A stretch of 23,099 bases of DNA from JAUYIV01 sp035464675 (GTDB taxonomy: Bacteria; Actinomycetota; Acidimicrobiia; Spongiisociales; UBA11373): positions 1-23,099 of the forward strand of contig DATHSA010000070.1 of assembly GCA_035464675.1 (NCBI GenBank). Reading direction: 5' to 3'. How positions within the stretch are numbered: position 1 is the first letter of the stretch; each line of letters starts with the position of its first letter. The translations under genes were made by a program, and so were the position numbers. This document shows positions 14,475 to 21,909 of this stretch, one piece after another. The notes beneath the pieces are model-generated. The model searched no databases. It was given only the letters and a program-made list of their open reading frames with translations, and was not told the origin of the DNA.

Positions 14475-16502
14475 CTAGTACTCGGCCAGGTCCCGGGCTC
14501 GTTCGACGATTCCCTCCACCGAGGGGTACACCTGGTCCTCGAGCGAGGAGGAGTAGGGGAACGTGGGGATCTCCGGCGCGGCGTAGCGGCGCACCGGGGC
14601 GTCGAGCCACTCGAAGGACTTCTCGGCGATCTGAGCCGAGACCTCGGCGCCGAAACCGCCGAACTGGTTGTCCTCGTAGACGATGAGCACCTTGGAGGTG
14701 CGTTGCACGGCCGCCTCGATCGAGGCCCAGTCGAGCGGACGGAGCGATCGGAGGTCGAGGACCTCGGCGCCGATTCCTTCTTCCTTCAGGCGGTCAGAAG
14801 CCTCCCCGGCGAAGTGGGCCATGGCGCCGTAGGCGATGATCGTCAGGTCGTCACCCGTCCTCCGCAGGGCCGCCCGGCCGATGGGGACCCGGTACGGGCC
14901 CTTGGGCACCGGGGACTTGCCGAGGCGGTACAGCTTCTTGGGCTCCATGACCATCACCGGGTCGGGATCCTCGACAGCCGACCACAGCAGGCCCTTGGCA
15001 TCGGCGGGGGTCGATGGGATCACCACCTTGAGCCCGGGCACGTGCGAATAGAACGCCTCGATCGACTGGCTGTGATAGAGCGCTCCATGGACGCCGCCCC
15101 CGTAGGGCACCCGCACCACTATCGGGCAGTTCCAGGTGCCGCCGGAGCGGTACAGGAGCCGCGCCGCCTCGGAGACCAACTGGTCGAAGGCGGGGTGGAT
15201 GTAGTCGGCGAACTGGATCTCGGCTATCGGACGGGCCCCCGCTGCGGTCATTCCGATGGCCACACCGACGATCGACGACTCGGCGATCGGCATGTTGAAC
15301 GACCGGTCGCTTCCGTACGCCTCGGTGAGTCCGACAGAGGCCTTGAACACGCCGCCCTTGGGGTCGGCGACGTCCTCCCCGAAGAACACCGTCTCGGGAA
15401 TCGCCTCCATGATCTCGTGGAGGGCCTGGTTGACCGCCGTCACCATGTTGATGTCTTCGCCGTCGAGCGGCTCGGGGATCTCGGTGACGGGAGTGGTGTT
15501 CTCGATCGGATTCACGTAGACGTTGGCCATCGGGTCGGTGGGGTCCGGTGCGGCGTCGGCGACCTTCACCGCGTCGCTGACGGCCGTGGTGGCCTCGTCG
15601 TCGATGGCGTTCTCGCTGTCGTGGTCGAGGAGCCGACTCTCGATCAGGTACTGCTTGAGGATCCCGATCGGGTCGCGCTTCTTCCACTCCTCGATCTCCT
15701 CGGCGGGCCGGTACTTGTCGTCGTCCTCCGACGTGTGGGCGTAATGCCGGTATGTCATGCACTCGATGAAGGAAGGGCCACCACCGGCGCGCGCACGAGC
15801 GACCGCCTCCGAGGCCACCCTGTACACCTCGAGAATGTCGTTGCCGTCCACCTCTTCCGAGTGCATGGCGTACCCCTTGGCCCGCTCGGTGAGCGAACCA
15901 GCCACCTCGTGGCGTACCGGCACCGAGATGGCGTACTGGTTGTTCTCGATCACGAAGATGCACGGCACCTGGTGGATGCCGGCGAAGTTGAGTGCCTCGT
16001 GGAAGTCACCCTCCGAGGTGGAGCCCTCGCCGCCCCAGACCATCACGACGCCGGGATCGCCCTTGCGCTTCAACTCGTAGGCGAGGCCGGCGGCGTGGGG
16101 GAACTGGGTCCCGATCACCGACGAGTGGCTGAAGATCCGCAGATCGCGGTGGGACCAGTGGTTGGGCATCTGCCGTCCAGCGCTGTTCGGGTCACCCTCC
16201 TTGGAGAACACACCCAGGAAGAGGTCCTCGAGGGTCAGCCCGAGGGTGAGGGCCACCCCGGCGTCCCGGTAATACGGGAGCGCCCAGTCGTGCCGCTTGT
16301 CGAGCGCCGCCGCGGTCCCCACCTGGCTGGCCTCATGACCGGACGAAGAGACCACGAACGGGGCGCGTCCCTGCCTGTTGAGCGCCCACATCCGGTCGTC
16401 GACCCGCCGGGTGAGCACCATGAAGCGGTACATCTCGAGCAGGGTGTCGTCGCTGATGCCGAGATCGAGATGGTTCTGCATCGGGTCGATGCCGACTGCC
16501 AC
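14475..16502 (-). CDS. 2-oxoacid dehydrogenase E1, fused alpha-beta subunits
   Basis: The 675-aa protein joins the E1 alpha and beta chains of a branched-chain 2-oxoacid (or pyruvate-type) dehydrogenase. The alpha part (about 1-335) has the thiamine-diphosphate motif GGEGSTSEGDFHEALNF, closing with ENNQ near residues 186-189, and the YRHYAHTSEDDDKY loop. The beta part (from about 350) has FFGEDVADPKGGVFK, NMPIAESSIVGVAIG and RVPYGGGVHGALYHSQ. The enzyme decarboxylates a 2-oxo acid and acylates the lipoyl group of E2. E2 and E3 genes are not in the window. It lies 10 nt downstream of the leucine-type dehydrogenase gene, which supports branched-chain substrates. The GTG at 16502 follows GGAGG by 4 nt; ATG at 16481 is an alternative. 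A single-chain E1 with alpha before beta is known but less common than two genes. Confidence 0.9.
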   Translation of the reverse strand: MAVGIDPMQNHLDLGISDDTLLEMYRFMVLTRRVDDRMWALNRQGRAPFVVSSSGHEASQVGTAAALDKRHDWALPYYRDAGVALTLGLTLEDLFLGVFSKEGDPNSAGRQMPNHWSHRDLRIFSHSSVIGTQFPHAAGLAYELKRKGDPGVVMVWGGEGSTSEGDFHEALNFAGIHQVPCIFVIENNQYAISVPVRHEVAGSLTERAKGYAMHSEEVDGNDILEVYRVASEAVARARAGGGPSFIECMTYRHYAHTSEDDDKYRPAEEIEEWKKRDPIGILKQYLIESRLLDHDSENAIDDEATTAVSDAVKVADAAPDPTDPMANVYVNPIENTTPVTEIPEPLDGEDINMVTAVNQALHEIMEAIPETVFFGEDVADPKGGVFKASVGLTEAYGSDRSFNMPIAESSIVGVAIGMTAAGARPIAEIQFADYIHPAFDQLVSEAARLLYRSGGTWNCPIVVRVPYGGGVHGALYHSQSIEAFYSHVPGLKVVIPSTPADAKGLLWSAVEDPDPVMVMEPKKLYRLGKSPVPKGPYRVPIGRAALRRTGDDLTIIAYGAMAHFAGEASDRLKEEGIGAEVLDLRSLRPLDWASIEAAVQRTSKVLIVYEDNQFGGFGAEVSAQIAEKSFEWLDAPVRRYAAPEIPTFPYSSSLEDQVYPSVEGIVERARDLAEY

Positions 16503-16512
16503 GGTTCCTCCC

Positions 16513-17595
16513 TCAGTTCCGGTCGTCGCCGCTGCGTCGGAACAGGCGGAGGTTCCCGATCTCTCGTATCCGCTCCTCGGCGAGGTCGACGGCGGCGACG
16601 TTCGGGGTGACTCCCCGCTCCCGCGATGCCTCGAGCACCCGCAGCGTGTTGTCGTAGATCTTGTCGATGTGGGCCGCGGCCTTGTCGACCGTGTAACCGC
16701 TGAGCTCCTCGCTCACGTTGATGAGCCCGCCGGCGTTCACGACGAAGTCGGGAGCGTAGAGGATGTCTCGCGAGGCGATCCGCTCGGCGTCCTCGGGTGT
16801 CGCCAGCTGGTTGTTGGCCGACCCCACCACTGCCTGGCAGCGAAGCTTGGGAACGGTGTCCTCGTTGAGCGCGCCGCCGAGGGAGCATGGCGAGAAGATG
16901 TCGCACTCGACGTCATAGATCTCGTCGCATGAGACCACCTCGACGTCATACTTCGCGGTCACGCGATCGATCGCCGGTGGATGGACGTCCGCGATCACCA
17001 CAGAGGCGCCCGCCTCGACGAAGCGGCGGACGAGATCCGATCCGACCTTGCCGACTCCGAGAACGGCCACCTTCACGCCGGCGAGGTCCTCCTTGCCGTG
17101 CATGAATCGCCACACGGCACGGGTGGCGGCCATGATTCCGCGGGCCGTTGCCGGCGACGGGTCTCCCGAACCGCCCTCCTCGACCGGCACGCCGACCACC
17201 CAGCGTGTCTCCCGTCGGATCAGCTCCATGTCGCCGGTGTCGGTGCCCACGTCCTCGGCGGTGATGTAGCGACCCTGCAGCGAGTCGATCACCCGGCCAT
17301 AAGCCCGCCACAGCCGCTCGGACTTGGCCTTGCGGGGGTCGCCGATGATGACGGCCTTGCCGCCGCCCAGGTCGAGCCCGGCCGCCGCCGCCTTGAGCGA
17401 CATGGCACCGGACAGATTGAGGACGTCGCGGAGGGCGTCCTCCTCCGACTCATAGGGATAGAAGCGAGTCCCGCCAAGGGCGGGACCGAGGGCCGTCGAG
17501 TGGATTGCGATGATGGCCTTGAGGCCGGATGCGGTGTCGGACCCGAATACGACCTCTTCGTGGCCGCGATCACCCAGCGCGTGGAATACCCCCAA
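16513..17595 (-). CDS. Leucine/valine-type amino acid dehydrogenase
   Basis: The 360-aa enzyme oxidatively deaminates branched-chain amino acids to 2-oxo acids with NAD+. The start is set at TTG 17595, with AAAGGAG 6 nt upstream. With this start the catalytic residues fall at Lys68, Lys80 (GLDLGGGK) and Asp115 (TAEDVGTD), the same numbers as in characterised leucine dehydrogenase. GPALGGTRFYPY is the substrate-site motif and AVLGVGKVGSDLV the Rossmann dinucleotide loop. The open frame extends upstream to 17733 but that part is heptanucleotide repeat. The gene is first in an operon with the fused E1, which would use the 2-oxo acids formed here. Valine or leucine preference cannot be told from sequence. 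Confidence 0.9.
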   Translation of the reverse strand: MGVFHALGDRGHEEVVFGSDTASGLKAIIAIHSTALGPALGGTRFYPYESEEDALRDVLNLSGAMSLKAAAAGLDLGGGKAVIIGDPRKAKSERLWRAYGRVIDSLQGRYITAEDVGTDTGDMELIRRETRWVVGVPVEEGGSGDPSPATARGIMAATRAVWRFMHGKEDLAGVKVAVLGVGKVGSDLVRRFVEAGASVVIADVHPPAIDRVTAKYDVEVVSCDEIYDVECDIFSPCSLGGALNEDTVPKLRCQAVVGSANNQLATPEDAERIASRDILYAPDFVVNAGGLINVSEELSGYTVDKAAAHIDKIYDNTLRVLEASRERGVTPNVAAVDLAEERIREIGNLRLFRRSGDDRN

Positions 17596-17702
17596 CGCCA
17601 GCTCCTTTCGCAGATCGACGGAACGACTCCGAGTGTACCGAACCCCGATTTGGGCGGCCCGGGGGCCGAAGCCCCTACCTCCGCGGGCGTTGGACTCCGA
17701 GA

Positions 17703-17727
17703 CGGGCAACGGGTAACGGGTGACGGG
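17703..17727. repeat. CGGGYRA heptanucleotide array in a divergent promoter
   Basis: CGGGCAA, CGGGTAA and CGGGTGA follow in tandem, then CGGG. It is the same unit as at 13321-13404. The array lies between the divergent dehydrogenase and the 259-aa gene, and its last bases merge into the GGGAG ribosome binding site of the latter. The remainder of this 143-bp spacer shows no clear promoter. Confidence 0.65.
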
Positions 17728-17738
17728 AGCCACCTACC

Positions 17739-18518
17739 ATGCCCGCCATGGCCAAGGCAGCCTATCTCCGCGTGTACCTCCCCGCCGATCGGGTGGAGGA
17801 GCCATTGGTGCATGTCGCCGAGCCGGACGCGCGGGGACGAGTGCTGACCCGGGGCGAGTACGGGGTCTGGGACGAGTCGGTCCGTGAGGACGCCTTCGTG
17901 CTCGAGGAGGAGGGCCGGAGGTATGTGTGCCCCCGCTACCCCCGCCTGCGGATGCTCGAGGGCCTGCTGGCATTCCGCCATGCGTATCGCGGTCCAACGG
18001 CTTCGATGCTGGTCCCCGAGGCAGCCGCTGCCCGGGCGGCCCGCGAGCTGGATCGAATCCAGGAGCGCTTCCCGGCGGCCCGCAGCCACATCCTGACATC
18101 GCCCTTCTTCGTCCCCCTCCGCTGGTTCGCTGCGTTCGACCCTGCCGACCGGCTCCTCATCGAGGACGAGAGCGGGCTCACCATTCGGTACCGCAGCCGG
18201 ATGCGCGATGCATTGCGCCGGATGCGACGCTCCGTCCGGATACTCGAGGAGGCCGGATTCGACGACGCGATAATCGAGCAGGTGCAGGACCTGGTGAGGT
18301 GGATGGAGCAATTCCCTCCGCGGTCGCTCGTGGAACTCGACTACGCCGAGGTGGCCTCCCTTTTCAGCCCTGCCGAGCTGGCGATGGACGAGTCGGCTGC
18401 AGAAGTCGCTGCGAGTCTGGGGGCACTCGAAGACGGCGACCTCGACCTGGCGGCCGACCACTACACGGCCGTGGCCACTCGCTGGGCTCACGCCCAGTCC
18501 CTGGTCTATGCCAACTGA
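17739..18518 (+). CDS. Conserved-looking protein of unknown function, 259 aa
   Basis: I do not recognise a family. The ATG at 17739 has GGGAG 9 nt upstream; a second ATG at 17748 is possible. The protein is soluble, with no signal peptide or membrane segment. It starts KAAYLRVYLPADRVEEP, has a central basic stretch (RYRSRMRDALRRMRRSVR), a WFAAFDPADRLLI strand-like segment, and an acidic C-terminal half (about 195-245) that is likely helical. The final codons overlap the DUF1992 gene (ATGCCAACTGA), so the two are probably translated together. Codon bias and composition match neighbouring genes, which supports it being real. Confidence 0.75.
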   Translation: MPAMAKAAYLRVYLPADRVEEPLVHVAEPDARGRVLTRGEYGVWDESVREDAFVLEEEGRRYVCPRYPRLRMLEGLLAFRHAYRGPTASMLVPEAAAARAARELDRIQERFPAARSHILTSPFFVPLRWFAAFDPADRLLIEDESGLTIRYRSRMRDALRRMRRSVRILEEAGFDDAIIEQVQDLVRWMEQFPPRSLVELDYAEVASLFSPAELAMDESAAEVAASLGALEDGDLDLAADHYTAVATRWAHAQSLVYAN

Positions 18519-18879
18519 GCCCGACGACGACCGCTCGTGGCAGGTCGATGCCAACCCTGATCTCGTCGAGCGCCAGATACGCGATGCCATGGAGCGTGGC
18601 GAGTTCGACCACCTGCCCGGGGCCGGGAAGCCGCTCCCCGATGTCGATCGCCAGTACGACCCGGCCTGGTGGGCGAAGCGATGGTTGGAGAGCGCTCGAC
18701 GCGAGGATGTCGCACACGAACTGCGCCAGATCGTCCGGGTCGAGGGGCCTCGATTGCGGGCCGCCGCCGATCGCGAGGCCGCAGCGGCCCGGGCGGAGGA
18801 GATAAATGCGGCGATCCGCCAGGTGAATTCGGGGCTCTCCGAGAGCGAGCGGATCCCGACGATCGATCTGGAGCGCTGA
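18508..18879 (+). CDS. DUF1992 (DnaJ-homologue subfamily C member 28-like) protein
   Basis: The small 123-aa protein has the DUF1992 core: LVERQIRDAMERGEFDHLPG followed by AGKPLP, a DPAWWAKRWLE segment, and a long charged helix (about 65-105). The domain is found in bacteria and in the mitochondrial DNAJC28 protein; its biochemical role is not established. There is no J domain here. The start ATG at 18508 lies inside the end of the preceding 259-aa gene (11-nt overlap), indicating translational coupling and possibly a shared function. Confidence 0.85.
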   Translation: MPTEPDDDRSWQVDANPDLVERQIRDAMERGEFDHLPGAGKPLPDVDRQYDPAWWAKRWLESARREDVAHELRQIVRVEGPRLRAAADREAAAARAEEINAAIRQVNSGLSESERIPTIDLER

Positions 18880-18914
18880 CCGCGTATCGTGTGACCGAGG
18901 CCAGGAAGCATGGC

Positions 18915-18943
18915 GACACCGGGGCTCGAAGCGCGCCCCTGTC
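18915..18943. terminator. Hairpin at a convergent gene end
   Basis: GACA-CC-GGGGC, a 9-nt loop, and GCCCC-TGTC form a 9-bp stem with a 2-nt bulge. It sits in the 116-bp gap between the DUF1992 gene and the convergent S41 gene, a likely place for a bidirectional terminator. No T-tract is visible. Confidence 0.35.
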
Positions 18944-18995
18944 CGCGTCGGGGAGATCCATCATCGAAGCGTCGTGAGCTCCGGGTGATCCATCG

Positions 18996-20378
18996 CTAGG
19001 ACCCGAACAGGGCCTCCGTGGCGGCGTCGATGGCGGGATCGGCCTCCAGGCTGATGTCCTGCCAATCCGTGGCAACCACAAGGTCGGGCACGATCCCGTC
19101 ACGCTCCCAGTCGGCGTCGGGGTCCCCGGCCGGTCGGAAGACCTCCGCGGCGATCCACACCATCGACCCCCCGGGCAGCGCGAAGCCGTGCAGGGTCTCG
19201 ACGTTTCCCTCGGTCGTCTCTCCGACGAGGATCGTTCCCGGGCGTTCACCGAGGATCCCGGCGACGATCTCCCCGTAGCTCTCTGTGTGCTCCCCGATGA
19301 GCACCGCCAGGGGAACGGTGGCGGTGTTGTGGATCGGATCGGCGTCTATCTCCAGGCTCCGGCTGCCATCGCGGCTGGTGTACTCGCCGAGCGTTCCCGA
19401 GACGAAGAGAGCCATCACGGGCTCGGCTACGAGGCTCGACCCCCCGCCGTTGGTGCGGAGGTCGAGGATGATCCCGTCGAGTGGCCCGAGCTCCTCCAGC
19501 GCCTCGCGCACCTGATCGTCGATGGTGGTGTCGGCGAACGTCGGGATGAGCATGTAGGCCACCCGACGCTCCCCGGGAGCGGGGACGAACTCCACCTGGA
19601 CGGGCAGGTTCCCCTGGACGCGCGCCCGCACCGTGGTGATCTCCCGCTCTGATCCGTCGGGGGAGCGGACGGTGAACGCGACGATCGTGCACTCCGGACC
19701 GCGCAGGCGAGACGCTTGAAGGCCGGGTTCCTCGCCGAGGGGGATCCCGTCGACGGCGACGATGCTGTCGTGTGGCTGCAATCCGGCCGCGGCAGCGGGG
19801 GAGTCGGGCAGAACGCTGATGATCGAGATCAGGCCCTCCTCGGGAACCCCGAGGGCGAGGATGCCGATGCCGACGTAGTCGTTCTCGCCGGCGAAGATCT
19901 CGTCGGACAGCGCAACCTGCTCAGGCGACTCGAAGCGGGAGTGGTCGTCGCCCAGGGTCACCAGGAGGGCGTCGAGGCGCTCATAGAGGATGTCTGTCGC
20001 GAGCCCCGTCGCGACGTCCGCGAGCAATTCGTCGATCTCCTGTTCCCAGGGCACTCCGGCGAGGTCGGGGTCGAAGTACACCTCGCGCACGTGCTCGTCG
20101 AAGGAGTCGACGAGTCGCTGCTGGTCGCCTGCGTCGAGTTCGGTCGTCGCCAGCGTCGTCGTGGTGATCCCGCCCGGGGGGATGGTGGTGATCGGGACGC
20201 CCTGGCATTGCGCGGGGAGGATCAGGTCCTCGGGGAGGGAGGAGGTCGTGGCCGGCGCGGTCGAGACGGTGGTCTCCGGGACCGTCGTGGCGGCGCTCGT
20301 CGACACGCCTCTCGAGCCGGTGCAGGACGCCAGCATGAGAGCGGTGACCAGGGTCGCGATGAGGTTGCGAGACGCCAT
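18996..20378 (-). CDS. S41 (tail-specific protease-like) lipoprotein
   Basis: The 460-aa exported lipoprotein has signal peptide and lipobox LMLASC (Cys19), then a Thr/Ser/Ala/Pro-rich linker to about residue 50. A PDZ domain follows (GIGILALGVPEEGLISIISV, then DSPAAAAGL and DSIVAVDGIPLG). The S41 peptidase core shows LDLRTNGGG, the serine motif HTESYGEIVAGIL (Ser367) and GETTEGNVETL. In C-terminal processing proteases the catalytic Lys stands 25 residues after the Ser; here that position is Asn392. The protein may use a different, tricorn-like catalytic arrangement or be inactive. GGAG precedes the ATG. It probably acts on the outer face of the cytoplasmic membrane; the target is unknown. 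Confidence 0.85.
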   Translation of the reverse strand: MASRNLIATLVTALMLASCTGSRGVSTSAATTVPETTVSTAPATTSSLPEDLILPAQCQGVPITTIPPGGITTTTLATTELDAGDQQRLVDSFDEHVREVYFDPDLAGVPWEQEIDELLADVATGLATDILYERLDALLVTLGDDHSRFESPEQVALSDEIFAGENDYVGIGILALGVPEEGLISIISVLPDSPAAAAGLQPHDSIVAVDGIPLGEEPGLQASRLRGPECTIVAFTVRSPDGSEREITTVRARVQGNLPVQVEFVPAPGERRVAYMLIPTFADTTIDDQVREALEELGPLDGIILDLRTNGGGSSLVAEPVMALFVSGTLGEYTSRDGSRSLEIDADPIHNTATVPLAVLIGEHTESYGEIVAGILGERPGTILVGETTEGNVETLHGFALPGGSMVWIAAEVFRPAGDPDADWERDGIVPDLVVATDWQDISLEADPAIDAATEALFGS

Positions 20379-20436
20379 CTCCGGCTCCAGAAGGACAGTG
20401 CGGCGAGGGTACCGGTGACCTCGGGCAACCAGTTGT

Positions 20437-21909
20437 CTAGCGAGGTGGCTCCAGACCCAGGGCGGCCGCCAGGCTTCTCCGCTGGACCTTCCCGGTCGAA
20501 CCCCGGGGGAGAGACTCGGTGATGAAGACGACCACGGGGACCTTCGATCGGGTCAACCGACTGCGGGAGAATCGGATCAGATCGCGTTCTGTGGCGCTCT
20601 GCCCCGGGATGAGCACCACCGCGGCGGCAACGGCCTCCCCGAGCAACGCATCGGCGACTGGGAACACCGCCGACTCTGCCACTGCGGGATGACCCAGCAG
20701 CACTTCCTCCACCTCTCTGGGCGCGATCTTCTCCCCGGCCCGGTTGATCATCTCTTTCGTCCGCCCGGTCAGGAACAGGTAGCCGTCCTCGTCGAAGCGA
20801 CCGATGTCCCCCGTTCGAAACCATCCGTCGACGACGCTGCCGGGAACCCCCTCGTAGCCGTCGAATACTCCGGGGCCCCTGACGACGACCTCGCCCTCGC
20901 CCGCCGGCCAACCCTCGGTCTCCCGGATCTCGATCTCGGTCCCGGTCGGGACACCCACGGACCCGGGCTTGCGAGTACCGGGCGGCAGGGGGTTCGCCGC
21001 CACCTGATGGGCCGCCTCGGTCATTCCCAGGGTCTCGATCACCGGTGAACCAAACACACCCTCGAGATCGTGCATCAGAGCCGGGGCCAGCGGCGCCGAG
21101 GAGGATCGAACAAAGCGGAGGCGACCCGTGGCGGAGGATGGGGCGCGCGCCACAACTGCCTGGTGGATGGCCGGTACGGCCGTGTACCACGTGGGTCCAT
21201 GACGCTCGAGCCATCGGAAGAACCGGAACGCGTCGAAGCCGGGGGGAAGAACCACCGCCCCGCCCGCGGAGATGGGAGCGAGGAGGCCGGCGACGATGCC
21301 GTGGATGTGATGTAGCGGCATGACCGTGAGGGCGCGATCGATCTCGGTGAGGCCGAACCAGTGTCGGATCGTCTTCACCGATGCGGCGAGGTTGCCGTGC
21401 GTGAGGGCGGCCAACTTCGGGGTGCCGGTCGTTCCCGAGGTGTGGAGCACGAGGGCGAGATCCTCGGCCACGGGCGAGTCGACCGGCACCGGCGCAATCT
21501 CGTCGCCATCGGCTCGCCATGTGACGAGGTCGTCGGAGACGGGCGTCAGGTGTCGGACACCGGTCGGAACCGAGAATCCCGGGAGAGCGCTCCGCCCGGT
21601 GACGACGGCCGCGGGTCGCAGTCGGCGGAGCAGGGCCGAACGCTCGTCGGGATGCATGGCGATGTTGAGGGGAGCGGCGATCGCGGCTCTCATCGCTCCC
21701 AGCACGCATGCCGCCAATTCGACTCCCTGGGGCAGAAGGATGGCCACCCGGTCACCACGGCTCAGTCCGACGGCGCGCAGGCGGGCCGCGAATGCGTCGA
21801 CGGCGTGCCGAAGCGCGGCGTGGTCGAGTTGCTTCCCGTCCGGCATCACGATCGCCGGGCTGCCGTCGTCCCCACCGACGAGATCCATCGCTGTGACAGA
21901 CTCCGTCAC
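20437..21909 (-). CDS. Acyl-CoA synthetase, AAE3/Pcs60-like (ANL superfamily)
   Basis: The 490-aa ligase activates a carboxylic acid as acyl-AMP and transfers it to CoA. Core motifs: HTSGTTGTPK (about 156-165), GMTEAAHQ, GWFRTGD (362-368), and the C-terminal lysine loop PRGSTGKVQR (Lys474). The segments MPLHHIHGIVAGLL, TWYTAVPAIHQ, VRSSSAPLAP and NPLPPGTRKPGSVG recall the plant/yeast AAE3/Pcs60 group, whose characterised members are oxalyl-CoA synthetases; this is a memory-based comparison. The GTG at 21909 overlaps the acyltransferase stop (GTGA), so the two are co-expressed. If it is oxalate-specific, it would tie in with glyoxylate from glycolate oxidase; otherwise it may supply acyl-CoA to the adjacent acyltransferase. 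Confidence 0.85.
   Translation of the reverse strand: MTESVTAMDLVGGDDGSPAIVMPDGKQLDHAALRHAVDAFAARLRAVGLSRGDRVAILLPQGVELAACVLGAMRAAIAAPLNIAMHPDERSALLRRLRPAAVVTGRSALPGFSVPTGVRHLTPVSDDLVTWRADGDEIAPVPVDSPVAEDLALVLHTSGTTGTPKLAALTHGNLAASVKTIRHWFGLTEIDRALTVMPLHHIHGIVAGLLAPISAGGAVVLPPGFDAFRFFRWLERHGPTWYTAVPAIHQAVVARAPSSATGRLRFVRSSSAPLAPALMHDLEGVFGSPVIETLGMTEAAHQVAANPLPPGTRKPGSVGVPTGTEIEIRETEGWPAGEGEVVVRGPGVFDGYEGVPGSVVDGWFRTGDIGRFDEDGYLFLTGRTKEMINRAGEKIAPREVEEVLLGHPAVAESAVFPVADALLGEAVAAAVVLIPGQSATERDLIRFSRSRLTRSKVPVVVFITESLPRGSTGKVQRRSLAAALGLEPPR

Noticed and set aside
14703..16610. 635-codon open frame on the plus strand opposite the E1 gene
   Set aside because: It is a shadow of the conserved E1 alpha-beta gene, with no recognisable motif.
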